DNA of 64,000 nt from CAVSMC01 sp963798655. Lineage in GTDB: Bacteria; Pseudomonadota; Gammaproteobacteria; Burkholderiales; Casimicrobiaceae. The position numbers were made by a program, and so were the translations under genes. The notes beneath the pieces were generated by a model that had not been told where the DNA came from, ran no database searches, and saw only the letters and a program-made list of their open reading frames with translations. Shown here one piece after another: positions 33,765 to 41,733 of this stretch. The stretch covers positions 62,001-126,000 of the forward strand of contig CAWCUH010000010.1 of NCBI GenBank assembly GCA_963798655.1, in the 5' to 3' direction. How positions within the stretch are numbered: position 1 is the first letter of the stretch; each line of letters opens with the position of its first letter.

Positions 33765-34553
33765 ATGGCAGGCGAGTTTGCGGGCAAGGTCGTCGTCGTG
33801 TCGGGCGGCAGTCGCGGCATCGGACGCGGGATCGCGGCGGCGTTCGCTGCCGAGGGTGCGTCGACGGTGCTCGCCGCGTCGTCGCAGCAGAACCTCGCTG
33901 CCGCCGCGGACGCGATCGCGCGCGCCGCGCCGCATCGCCCCGACATCTGCGCCGCGGATTTGCGCACCGTCGCCGGATGCGAGCAGGTGTTTCGCATGGT
34001 TTCCGAGCGTCACGGGCGCTGCGACATCCTCGTGAACTCGGCGGGCGCGACGCGTGCCGGCGCGTTCGCCGAGCTGTCGGACGACGTGTGGCAGGACGGC
34101 TTCGCGCTCAAGTTCTTCGGCTGCGTGCGTCTGTGCCGGCTCTTCTGGCCGATGCTCGAGAGCGCGCATGGCCACGTCGTCAACGTCATCGGCGGCGCCG
34201 CGCGCACGCCGGATGCCGCATTCCTGATCGGCGGCTCGGTGAACGCGGCGATGAACAACTTCACCAAAGGTCTGTCGACGCTCGGCAAGCAGGACGGCGT
34301 CAATGTCAACGCGATCCTGCCCGGCATGACGGAAACCGAGCGCGTCGGTCAGCTTTTCTCGCAGCGCGCCGCGGCGAGCGGAAAGTCGGTCGACGAAGTG
34401 CGCGCCGAGCTGATCGCGAAGGACGGGCTTGCGCGCCTCGGCAAGCCGGAGGACGTCGCGGCGCTGGCGCTGTTCCTGTGTTCGGAAAAGGCCCGGCACA
34501 TCCAGGGCACCGCGATCGCCGTCGACGGCGGCGCGACGCCGGGCCTGTATTGA
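33765..34553 (+). CDS. SDR-fold protein lacking the catalytic Tyr and Lys
   Basis: A 262-residue protein with a normal SDR cofactor loop (SGGSRGIGRGIA) and LVNSAGATRAG, so NAD(P) binding is probable. In place of the YxxxK motif it has GGSVN within LIGGSVNAAMNNFTKGLS; aligned on the NAAMNNFTK helix, Tyr becomes Gly and Lys becomes Asn. The expected catalytic Ser position reads NVIGGAA. It may be a non-redox family member or use another mechanism. I chose ATG 33765, six bases after GAGGAG, over an upstream ATG at 33735. Confidence 0.85.
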   Translation: MAGEFAGKVVVVSGGSRGIGRGIAAAFAAEGASTVLAASSQQNLAAAADAIARAAPHRPDICAADLRTVAGCEQVFRMVSERHGRCDILVNSAGATRAGAFAELSDDVWQDGFALKFFGCVRLCRLFWPMLESAHGHVVNVIGGAARTPDAAFLIGGSVNAAMNNFTKGLSTLGKQDGVNVNAILPGMTETERVGQLFSQRAAASGKSVDEVRAELIAKDGLARLGKPEDVAALALFLCSEKARHIQGTAIAVDGGATPGLY

Positions 34554-34573
34554 CTTTCGCGACGGACGACAAC

Positions 34574-35404
34574 GTGACGACTCGACGCGCATGCGTGATG
34601 GGGTGGCCGGTCAAGCATTCGCGCGCGCCGATCATCCACGGCTACTGGATCGACGAGCACGGCCTCGACGCCGAGCTGCGGCTCGAGGAGGTGCGGCCCG
34701 AAGACTTCGCGCAGTTCCTCGCGCAGCTCGGCGAGCGCGGCTACGTCGGCGGTTCGGCGACGATGCCGCACAAGGAGATGGCGCTCAAGCTGACCGAGCC
34801 CGACGCGCGTGCGACGGCGATCGGCGCGGCGAACGTCATCTGGCTCGACAACGGCAAGCTGCGCTCGACGAACTCCGACGTCGCCGGGTTCATCGCGGCG
34901 CTCGACGAGTCCGCACCAGGCTGGGATCGCGCGTCGGACAAGGCGGTCGTGTTCGGCGCCGGCGGTGCGGCGCGCGCCGTCGTCTACGGGCTCATCGAGC
35001 GCGGCGTGCCGCGCATTCACGTGCACAACCGCACGGCGGCGAAAGCGCTCGCGCTGCGCGAGCGTTTCGGTCCGTCGGTCGTGCCGACGTCCGACGCCGG
35101 GCTTTCCGCGGCGCTCGCGGGTGCGTCGCTCGTCGTCAACGCGGCCTCGTTCGGCATGCACGGGAACCCGGAACTCGATGTGGATCTCGCGACAGTGCGC
35201 GACGACGCCGTCGTCGCCGACGTCGTGTACGTGCCGCTCGAAACCGGTCTGCTCAAGCGCGCGCGAGCGCGCGGACTGCGCGTCTCCGACGGCCTCGGCA
35301 TGCTGCTGCACCAGGGGCCGGGTTGCTTCGAGAAATGGTTCGGCGTGCGGCCGGTCGTCACGCGCGAACTGCGCGAGCGGGTCGAGCGCGCGTTACGCGG
35401 GTGA
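34574..35404 (+). CDS. shikimate dehydrogenase family protein (fourth AroE paralogue)
   Basis: A 276-residue AroE-family protein. The substrate motif reads GWPVKHSRAP: the first Ser is kept (Ser16) and the second is Ala18. The Lys region is GGSATMPHKE rather than NVTxPxK, and the Asp region is TNSDVAGF. The nucleotide loop is GAGGAARAV with HNRTAAKA, the NADP-type pattern. This is intermediate between canonical AroE and the atypical copy at 4419. The GTG start at 34574 lies 20 bp after the previous stop; no strong ribosome site is visible, so the start is uncertain. Confidence 0.83.
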   Translation: MTTRRACVMGWPVKHSRAPIIHGYWIDEHGLDAELRLEEVRPEDFAQFLAQLGERGYVGGSATMPHKEMALKLTEPDARATAIGAANVIWLDNGKLRSTNSDVAGFIAALDESAPGWDRASDKAVVFGAGGAARAVVYGLIERGVPRIHVHNRTAAKALALRERFGPSVVPTSDAGLSAALAGASLVVNAASFGMHGNPELDVDLATVRDDAVVADVVYVPLETGLLKRARARGLRVSDGLGMLLHQGPGCFEKWFGVRPVVTRELRERVERALRG

Positions 35405-35408
35405 CGAC

Positions 35409-36236
35409 GTGATCGACTCGCGCCGGCTGTCGATTCACCAGGTGACGCTGCGAAAGCAGTGCTCGACGCCGCAATTCGTCGACGCGCTCGTTCGCAACGG
35501 CGTCGGCTGCACGAGTCTCTGGCGTGAAAAGACGCTCGAATACGGCGTCGAGCAGACGGCGCGGCTGGTCGCCGACAACGGCATCGCGCTGTCGGGCTAC
35601 TGCTTCGCCGGATTGATCACGTCGCCCGACGACGCCGAGGCTCGCGCCGCACGCGACGACGTGCGCCGCGCGCTCGACGAGGCAGCCGCGCTTCGCGCGC
35701 CATGCCTGGTGTTCGTCGCCGGTGGTGTCGATGCCCGCGACAAGGACATCGAGCGCGCCCGCGTGCGGGCACTCGACGGCCTCGTCGATCTCATTCCGCA
35801 CGCGCGCAGCGTCGGCGTGAAAATCGCGCTCGAGCCGCTGCATCCGATGATCTGCGCGACGCGCTCGGTGCTCTCCACGGTGAAGCTCGCGAATGCATGG
35901 TGCGACGAGCTCGCCGCAGACGACATCGTGGGCATCGCCGTCGACACGTACGCCGTCTGGTGGGATCCCGAGATCGAAAGCTCGATCGCGCGCGCCGGCC
36001 GGCGCATCTGCTCGTTCCATGTGAGCGACTGGCTCGCCGACACGCAGGACCTGCGGCTCGATCGCGGCATGATGGGCGATGGCGTGATCGACCTGCCGGC
36101 GCTGCGGCGGATGGTCGAAGCGGCCGGCTACGACGGCTACGTGGAAGTCGAGATCTTCTCGCAGCGCACCTGGTGGCAACGCGAGCCCGACGACGTGATC
36201 GGCGTCATCAAGGAGCGCGTCCAGTGGGCGGTGTGA
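35409..36236 (+). CDS. sugar phosphate isomerase/epimerase-like TIM-barrel enzyme
   Basis: A 275-residue xylose isomerase-like TIM barrel. Metal-ligand candidates are Glu in KIALEPLHPM, Asp in GIAVDTYAVWW, His in CSFHVSDW and Glu in GYVEVEIFS, the typical four-ligand set. This is one of two such enzymes in the island and, like that at 359, could be the missing 3-dehydroshikimate dehydratase that feeds the pca genes. It is only distantly similar to the other copy. It uses a GTG start four bases after the aroE stop and overlaps the next gene by GTGA. Confidence 0.83.
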   Translation: MIDSRRLSIHQVTLRKQCSTPQFVDALVRNGVGCTSLWREKTLEYGVEQTARLVADNGIALSGYCFAGLITSPDDAEARAARDDVRRALDEAAALRAPCLVFVAGGVDARDKDIERARVRALDGLVDLIPHARSVGVKIALEPLHPMICATRSVLSTVKLANAWCDELAADDIVGIAVDTYAVWWDPEIESSIARAGRRICSFHVSDWLADTQDLRLDRGMMGDGVIDLPALRRMVEAAGYDGYVEVEIFSQRTWWQREPDDVIGVIKERVQWAV

Positions 36237-37234
36237 CGCCTCGGCTCGGATTCGGCGTCGTCGGCGCCGGCACCATCGGTCGTGTGCATGCGCGCAATAT
36301 CGCGCGCCGAGACGATGCCGAGCTTCGCTGGGTCGTCGACATCGATGCCGAACGCGGTCGCGTGCTCGCCGACGCGCACGGCGCGCGCTACTCGGCATCG
36401 GTCGACGACATGCTTGCCGACACTTCCGTGCGCGTCGTCGTGATCGGATCGTCGACCGACGTGCACGAGGCGCACGTTCTTGCCACCGTTCGCGCGCGCA
36501 AGGCGTTGCTGTGCGAAAAGCCGATCGCCGACAGCCTGGAGCGCGCGAGGCGCTGTGTCGATGCCGCGCGCGACGCCGGCGTCATCGCCGCAATCGGCTT
36601 CAACCGTCGCTTCGACGCCAATCATCGCGCGGTGTTCGATCGCGTTCGCGCTGGCGATATCGGCGCGGTGGAGTCGATCCACGTGGTGTCGCGAAGCTTC
36701 GAGGCGACGCCGCCCGCGGCCGCGCATCGCGCGGGCGGAATGCTGCGCGAGAAGGGCACGCATTTCTACGATCTCGCATGCTGGTTCGCCGCGTCCGAGC
36801 CGGTCGAGGTGTACGCAGCCGGCGCCTGCCTGTTCGACAGCGGCTATGCGCAATACGGCGATGTCGACACGGCGGCATTGACGCTGCGCTTCGCGTCGGG
36901 CGCCCTCGCGACGTTCAGCTTCAGCCGGCGCACCGCGTATGGCTACGACGAGATGATCGAGGTGTCCGGGTCGCGCGGCATGCTGCAGTCCGGGCGACAG
37001 CGGCCGCGCGGCGTCGCGCTCTATCGCGGCGAGAGCATCGTCGAGGACGGAATCCACGCGAACTGGTACGACCGTTTCGCGCCGACGTACGAAGCCGAGC
37101 TCGGTATGCTGATCGCCGCCGTGCGCACCGGCGCTGCCGTCGAGCCGAGCCTCGTCGACGGCATGCGCGCACAGGCGGTCGCCGAAGCGGCCGTCGAGTC
37201 GCTCGCGTCGCGCGCACCGGTGCCGATTCGATGA
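36233..37234 (+). CDS. Gfo/Idh/MocA family oxidoreductase, inositol 2-dehydrogenase-like
   Basis: A 333-residue dehydrogenase with GFGVVGAGTIGRVHARNI, LLCEKPIADSLE, GFNRRFDANHRAVFDRV and EKGTHFYDLACWF, the set typical of inositol 2-dehydrogenase (IolG)-like members. With the isomerase-like enzyme encoded just upstream it resembles an inositol or cyclitol catabolic pair. The GTG at 36233 overlaps the previous stop (GTGA); GTG 36224 would add three residues. Its stop overlaps the next start (ATGA, 37231-37234). Confidence 0.86.
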   Translation: MTPRLGFGVVGAGTIGRVHARNIARRDDAELRWVVDIDAERGRVLADAHGARYSASVDDMLADTSVRVVVIGSSTDVHEAHVLATVRARKALLCEKPIADSLERARRCVDAARDAGVIAAIGFNRRFDANHRAVFDRVRAGDIGAVESIHVVSRSFEATPPAAAHRAGGMLREKGTHFYDLACWFAASEPVEVYAAGACLFDSGYAQYGDVDTAALTLRFASGALATFSFSRRTAYGYDEMIEVSGSRGMLQSGRQRPRGVALYRGESIVEDGIHANWYDRFAPTYEAELGMLIAAVRTGAAVEPSLVDGMRAQAVAEAAVESLASRAPVPIR

Positions 37235-38058
37235 GCGGTCTCGCCGAATCCATCGTCGACGCCCACGTGCACGTGTTCGATCCGCAACGGTTTCCGTACG
37301 CGCCCGACACGTTCTACCGTCCCGCCGGGCAGGAAATCGGCACCCCGGCGCAGCTCGCGCGGCTGATGGACGCGCACGGCGTCCGTCACGCGCTGCTGGT
37401 GGGCCCGAATTCGGGCTACGGCGAGGACAACCGCTGCATGCTCGACGCGATCGCGACTTTCGGCGATCGCTTCAAGGGCGTCGCCGTCGTGCGCAACGAC
37501 ATCACGCGCGCCGAGTTGGCCGCGCTCAAAGAGGCGGGCGTCGTCGGCATCGCGTACAACGCGGTGCTGCTCGGCGTCGACTATTACGCCGGCACGGGGA
37601 GCTTGCTGTCGGACGCGGCTGCGCTCGGTCTGTTCGTCCAGGTGCAGGTCGAACGCGATCAGATGGTGTCGCTCGGACCCGTGCTGGAGCGATCCGGCGC
37701 GACGATCGTCGTCGACCATTGCGGCCGGCCGCAAGCCGACGCCGGCGTCGATCAGCCGGGGTTCCGTGCGCTGCTCGATCTCGCGCGAACCGGCCGCGCC
37801 GCCGTCAAGCTGTCGGGTTACGTGAAGTTCGCACGAAAGCCGCATCCGCATGAGGATGCGTGGCCGTTCGTGCACGCGCTGATCGACGCGTTCGGCCCGC
37901 AGCATTGCGTATGGGCGTCCGATTGGCCGTTCATGCGTGCGCCCGAGCGCATCGACTACGGGCCGCTGATCGGGCTCGCGGCGCAACTGATTCCCGACCC
38001 GCGCGCCCGCCGCGCCATCATGTGGGACACGCCGCGGGGGCTGTTCGGATTCGGTTGA
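37231..38058 (+). CDS. amidohydrolase-superfamily TIM-barrel hydrolase (lactonase-like, COG3618 type)
   Basis: A 275-residue metal-dependent hydrolase. The HxH motif is DAHVHVFDP near the N-terminus, VDHCGRPQAD supplies the next His, and WASDWPFMRA supplies the Asp. This pattern is shared with 2-pyrone-4,6-dicarboxylate lactonase and sugar-lactone hydrolases. It could open a lactone made by one of the Gfo/Idh enzymes or a product of protocatechuate degradation; the sequence alone does not decide. It is the last gene of the operator D operon and converges on the acyl-CoA dehydrogenase gene, 41 bp apart. Confidence 0.87.
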   Translation: MSGLAESIVDAHVHVFDPQRFPYAPDTFYRPAGQEIGTPAQLARLMDAHGVRHALLVGPNSGYGEDNRCMLDAIATFGDRFKGVAVVRNDITRAELAALKEAGVVGIAYNAVLLGVDYYAGTGSLLSDAAALGLFVQVQVERDQMVSLGPVLERSGATIVVDHCGRPQADAGVDQPGFRALLDLARTGRAAVKLSGYVKFARKPHPHEDAWPFVHALIDAFGPQHCVWASDWPFMRAPERIDYGPLIGLAAQLIPDPRARRAIMWDTPRGLFGFG

Positions 38059-38099
38059 CTCGACGCCGGGCCGTCGCTCGACGCGTGCGGGACCGTATG

Positions 38100-39272
38100 C
38101 TATGCGGCGATGTCGTAAACCGGCGTGCCGTTCTTCAGCGCGCTCCGTGCGATGACGCCGCGATGGATCTCGGACGTGCCGTCGAAGATCCGGTAAATGC
38201 GCGAATCGCGGTACAGCCGCTCGATCGGCATCTCGGCGCAGTAGCCCATGCCGCCGAAGATCTGCACGGCGCGGTCGGCGACGCGGCCGAGCGTCTCGGC
38301 CGCTTCGACTTTCGCCATCGAGATCCAGTCGCGGCCGTCGCGGCCCTGGTCGATCTCCCACGCGGCACGCAGCACGAGCAGCCGCGCGCCGTTGATGTCG
38401 ATGACGCTGTCGGCGATCATCTGCTGAATCATCTGGAAGTGGCCGATCGGCTGGCCGAACTGCCGCCTCTCGTTCGCGTAGTCGGTCGAAAGCTTGAGCA
38501 GCCGCGACGCCTTGCCCACGGCGCGCGCGCACACCTGCGCGAGGCGCACGCGGCCGAGCGTCTGCAGCGCGATCTTCAGGCCGCGTCCTTCGCCGCCGAG
38601 AAGATGCTCGGGGCCGAGCCGAACGTCGTCGAAGAACAGCCCGACGTGGCTCGTGCCGGTGAGGCCCATCATCGGCTGGTTCGGTCCGACGGTGACGCCC
38701 CGCGTCGCCTTGTCGACGACGAACAGCGAGATGTGCCGCGGGCGCGCATGCGGGTCGGTCACCGCCGACACGATGAAGAAGTCGGAGAACTCGCCGTCGC
38801 TCACGAAATGCTTGTTGCCGTTCAGCACCCAGCCGTTGCCATGGCGCACGGCGCGCGTCGCGATGCCGGCCGCGTCGGAGCCGGCGCCCGGCTCGGTGAA
38901 CGCAATCGAGCACGTGCGCTCGCCTTGCACCGCGGGCAACAGCCATCGCCTCTTCTGCGCATCGTCGCCTTCGAGCAGCGACTCGTAGACGTTGCCGAAC
39001 GCGCGCCGGATGAGGATGTCCTTCGTGTGGCCGAACTGCTCTTCGACAAGCATCGTGTCGACGGCCGACAGGCCGCCGCCGCCGTACTGTTGCGGAATGT
39101 TCATCGCGTAGAACCCGAGCGCCTTCGACTTTCCGAAGATGTCGCGCGCGATGTCCGGCGCGAGACGCCCGTTCGTCTCGATCGCGTCCTCGAGAGGAAC
39201 CAGCTCGGTGTCGACGAATCGACGCACGGTGTCGACGATCAGTCGCTGCTCGTCACTCAATCCGAAATCCAT
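38100..39272 (-). CDS. acyl-CoA dehydrogenase
   Basis: A 390-residue flavin-dependent acyl-CoA dehydrogenase of usual length. FTEPGAGSDAAG and the NGNKHFVSDG region form the FAD site, and RQFGQPIGHFQMIQ and QIFGGMGYCAEMPIERLYRD are typical of the C-terminal helical domain. The segment that usually carries the catalytic Glu (YEGTSEI) reads FDGTSEI, an Asp instead. The enzyme desaturates an acyl-CoA, linear or alicyclic. It shares its strand with the iclR gene, 54 bp upstream, and is probably under that regulator. Confidence 0.92.
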   Translation of the reverse strand: MDFGLSDEQRLIVDTVRRFVDTELVPLEDAIETNGRLAPDIARDIFGKSKALGFYAMNIPQQYGGGGLSAVDTMLVEEQFGHTKDILIRRAFGNVYESLLEGDDAQKRRWLLPAVQGERTCSIAFTEPGAGSDAAGIATRAVRHGNGWVLNGNKHFVSDGEFSDFFIVSAVTDPHARPRHISLFVVDKATRGVTVGPNQPMMGLTGTSHVGLFFDDVRLGPEHLLGGEGRGLKIALQTLGRVRLAQVCARAVGKASRLLKLSTDYANERRQFGQPIGHFQMIQQMIADSVIDINGARLLVLRAAWEIDQGRDGRDWISMAKVEAAETLGRVADRAVQIFGGMGYCAEMPIERLYRDSRIYRIFDGTSEIHRGVIARSALKNGTPVYDIAA

Positions 39273-39326
39273 CGATGCCCCTGTTGGATGTGGAACGCGT
39301 TGGCGCCGCCATCGCTGCGATCGCGC

Positions 39327-40151
39327 TCATGCGATCGCGGGCGCGTTGCGTGTCGATCGCGACGCCTGCGCAAGGTATTGCGAGCCTTCGCAGGCGTCGG
39401 CGAGCTCGGCCGCCGCCTCGAGCATTCGCGGTGCAAGCTCGTGCATGCGCGCTTCGTCGAGGCGCACGCTCGGGCCAGCGACGCTGACGACGCCGATGAC
39501 GCGGTCGCTGACCCTGTGCCGTATCGGCGCTGCCATCGCCGACATGCCCGGCGCCGAGCTGTCGACGACGATCGCATAGCCGCGCTTGCGCGCCGCACGA
39601 AGCCGTTGCAGCAGCGCAGCCACCGTTCGCGGCGCATTCGGTCCGCGGGGCTCGTCGCCGTTGGCTGCGAAACCCTGGTGCATCACGAGCTCGACTGCCT
39701 CGTCGTCGCTGAGGCACGCAAGCCAGGCGTGGCCCGACGCCGTGCACGACAGCGGCGCCTCGCGGCCCATGTCGGCGTCGTAGCGCAAGCCGGAGCGCGC
39801 ACCCTGCGCCTTCGCGACCCACGTCTGCCGATCGCCGTCGATGATGCCGAGCCGAACGAGCTCGGCGGTGTCGGTGGCGAGACGATCGAGCACCGGTTGC
39901 GCGAGATCGACGACGCCGCTCGCGGCGAGATAGCGGAATCCAAGCGAGACGAGTCGCGTCGTGAGGAAATAGCGAGCCGTTTCGGCGTCCTGCCGGACGT
40001 ATCCGTTGCGCAAGAGATCGGCGAGCAGCCGGTGCGCGCCGCTCTTCGGGACGTCGACGCGCGTCGCAATCACCTGCAGCGGCAAGCCCGCCGGATGGTC
40101 GGCGAGTGCTTGCAGCACGGCAAGCAGGCGGTCGGCGAGGTTCGCGCTCAT
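39327..40151 (-). CDS. IclR-family transcriptional regulator
   Basis: A 274-residue regulator with an N-terminal winged helix (LADRLLAVLQALADHPAG, then VPKSGAHRLLADLLRNGYV) and a C-terminal IclR effector domain with the LSCTASGHAWLA segment. IclR proteins such as PcaR and PobR often control protocatechuate and related catabolic genes. The gene is divergent from pcaIJFHG and is followed by the acyl-CoA dehydrogenase gene. A palindrome overlapping its own predicted -10 suggests autorepression. Confidence 0.92.
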   Translation of the reverse strand: MSANLADRLLAVLQALADHPAGLPLQVIATRVDVPKSGAHRLLADLLRNGYVRQDAETARYFLTTRLVSLGFRYLAASGVVDLAQPVLDRLATDTAELVRLGIIDGDRQTWVAKAQGARSGLRYDADMGREAPLSCTASGHAWLACLSDDEAVELVMHQGFAANGDEPRGPNAPRTVAALLQRLRAARKRGYAIVVDSSAPGMSAMAAPIRHRVSDRVIGVVSVAGPSVRLDEARMHELAPRMLEAAAELADACEGSQYLAQASRSTRNAPAIA

Positions 40152-40159
40152 AGCGTATA

Positions 40160-40203
40160 GAACAATGTTCAGCTATTGAACACAGTTCCACTTTGGATGT
40201 CAA
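40160..40203 (-). promoter_or_regulatory. iclR promoter with overlapping palindromic operator
   Basis: On the minus strand a perfect -35 TTGACA (40203-40198), a 17-bp spacer and TTCAAT (40180-40175) form a promoter about 25 bases before the iclR ATG. A perfect inverted repeat TGTTCA-N5-TGAACA (40166-40182) overlaps the -10, and a second palindrome GAACA-A-TGTTC (40160-40170) overlaps that. The site probably binds the IclR protein. For pcaI on the plus strand I only see a poor candidate (TTGACG at 40255 and TACACT at 40281, 20-bp spacer). Confidence 0.6.
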
Positions 40204-40356
40204 GCGGCAGCCATGGTTCGCCTGCCGATCGGCCGGACGGGCACGCGGGTTCGTTTGACGTACGCCGTTCCGCTCTCGCGTACACTGTCCGATCGACGGA
40301 CGGCTGCGCGGTAACCGCACACGCCTAACAGCGGAACGAGTGGCACCGACGCACCG

Positions 40357-41055
40357 ATGATCGACAAGACGATTGGCTCCGCGACCGAAGCGGTGGCCGA
40401 CATACCGGACGGCGCGACGGTGATGATCGGAGGCTTCGGCACGGCGGGCATGCCGTCCGAGCTGATCGACGCGCTGATCGAGCAGGGCGCGCGCGATCTC
40501 ACGATCGTCAACAACAACGCCGGCAACGGCGACATGGGGCTTGCGCTTCTGATCAGGCACAAGCGCGTGCGCAAGATCATCTGCTCGTTTCCGCGGCAGA
40601 CCGACTCGTGGAACTTCGACACGCTTTATCGGGCGAACGAGATCGAGCTGGAGCTCGTGCCGCAGGGCAATCTCGCCGAGCGCATTCGCGCGGCGGGCGC
40701 CGGCATCGGCGCGTTCTTCACGCCGACCGGTTACGGCACGCTGCTCGCGAAAGGCAAGGAAACGCGCATGATCGACGGCCGTCCGTACGTGCTCGAGTTT
40801 CCGATCCACGCCGATTTCGCGCTGGTGAAGGCATACAAAGGCGATCGCTGGGGCAACCTCGTCTACCGCAAGACGGCGCGCAACTTCGGCCCGATCATGG
40901 CGAGCGCGGCGAAGCACACGGTCGCGCAGGTGCGCGAGATCGTCGACTTGGGAGACCTCGATCCGGAGGCAATCGTCACGCCGGGAATCTTCGTGCAGCG
41001 CGTGGTCGAAGTTCAGGAGCACCGAAGCGTGCCGCAGCCGGGTCCCGCCGCCTAA
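40357..41055 (+). CDS. pcaI: 3-oxoadipate CoA-transferase subunit A
   Basis: A 232-residue alpha subunit of a class I CoA-transferase, which moves CoA from succinyl-CoA to 3-oxoadipate. The CoA-binding glycine motif is MIGGFGTAGMPSELID (near residues 23-38), followed by LTIVNNNAGNGDMGLALL, which is typical of PcaI/CatI. KIICSFPRQTDSWNF and the GAFFTPTGYGTLLAKGKE segment are also conserved. The gene is followed after 12 bp by the beta subunit, and thiolase and dioxygenase genes complete the pca context. Acetoacetate CoA-transferases are related, but the pca neighbours decide the call. Confidence 0.92.
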   Translation: MIDKTIGSATEAVADIPDGATVMIGGFGTAGMPSELIDALIEQGARDLTIVNNNAGNGDMGLALLIRHKRVRKIICSFPRQTDSWNFDTLYRANEIELELVPQGNLAERIRAAGAGIGAFFTPTGYGTLLAKGKETRMIDGRPYVLEFPIHADFALVKAYKGDRWGNLVYRKTARNFGPIMASAAKHTVAQVREIVDLGDLDPEAIVTPGIFVQRVVEVQEHRSVPQPGPAA

Positions 41056-41067
41056 CCGGACGATTGC

Positions 41068-41733
41068 ATGAACCGTTATTCGAAGGAGCAGATGGCGTCG
41101 CGCGTCGCGCAGGACATCCCCGAAGGCGCGTACGTGAATCTCGGCATCGGCCTGCCGACGATGGTCGCGAACCACTTGCCGCGGGAGCGCGAGATCATCC
41201 TGCACACCGAGAACGGGCTGCTCGGCATGGGTCCGGCGCCCGAGCCCGGACTCGAGGACTTCGACCTGATCAACGCGGGCAAGCAGCCGGTCAGCGCGCT
41301 GGCCGGCGCGTCGTTCTTCCATCACGCCGACTCGTTCGCGATGATGCGCGGCGGCCACCTCGACTTCTGCGTGCTCGGCGCGTTTCAGGTTTCGGTCGAC
41401 GGCGATCTCGCGAACTGGCACACCGGTGCGCCGGAGGCGATTCCCGCGGTCGGCGGCGCGATGGACCTCGCGATCGGCGCGAAGCACGTCTACGTGATGA
41501 TGGAGCACCTGACGAAGAAGGGCGAAAGCAAGATCGTGGCGAACTGCACGTATCCGCTGACCGGCATCAAGTGCGTCAATCGCATCTTCACCGACCTCGC
41601 CGTCATCGACGTCACGCCGCACGGCCTCGAGGTCGTCGAGATCGTCGAAGGCCTGTCGTTCGACGATCTCGTGCGGCTGTCCGGCGTGCCGCTGCGCCGT
41701 GCGGGCGCTATCGAGAAAGGAATGCCGCAATGA
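41068..41733 (+). CDS. pcaJ: 3-oxoadipate CoA-transferase subunit B
   Basis: A 221-residue beta subunit. The catalytic Glu lies in LHTENGLLGMGPAP (the ENG motif near residue 50), and YVNLGIGLPTMVANHLP, INAGKQPVSALAGASFF and DLANWHTG are all typical of PcaJ/CatJ. It works with PcaI to make 3-oxoadipyl-CoA. Its stop overlaps the thiolase start (ATGA, 41730-41733), so the last two steps of the beta-ketoadipate pathway are translationally coupled. Confidence 0.93.
   Translation: MNRYSKEQMASRVAQDIPEGAYVNLGIGLPTMVANHLPREREIILHTENGLLGMGPAPEPGLEDFDLINAGKQPVSALAGASFFHHADSFAMMRGGHLDFCVLGAFQVSVDGDLANWHTGAPEAIPAVGGAMDLAIGAKHVYVMMEHLTKKGESKIVANCTYPLTGIKCVNRIFTDLAVIDVTPHGLEVVEIVEGLSFDDLVRLSGVPLRRAGAIEKGMPQ

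Noticed and set aside
37021..38946. Open frame of about 640 codons on the minus strand overlapping the hydrolase and acyl-CoA dehydrogenase genes
   Set aside because: Wrong frame for the acyl-CoA dehydrogenase and antisense to the hydrolase; no domain seen.
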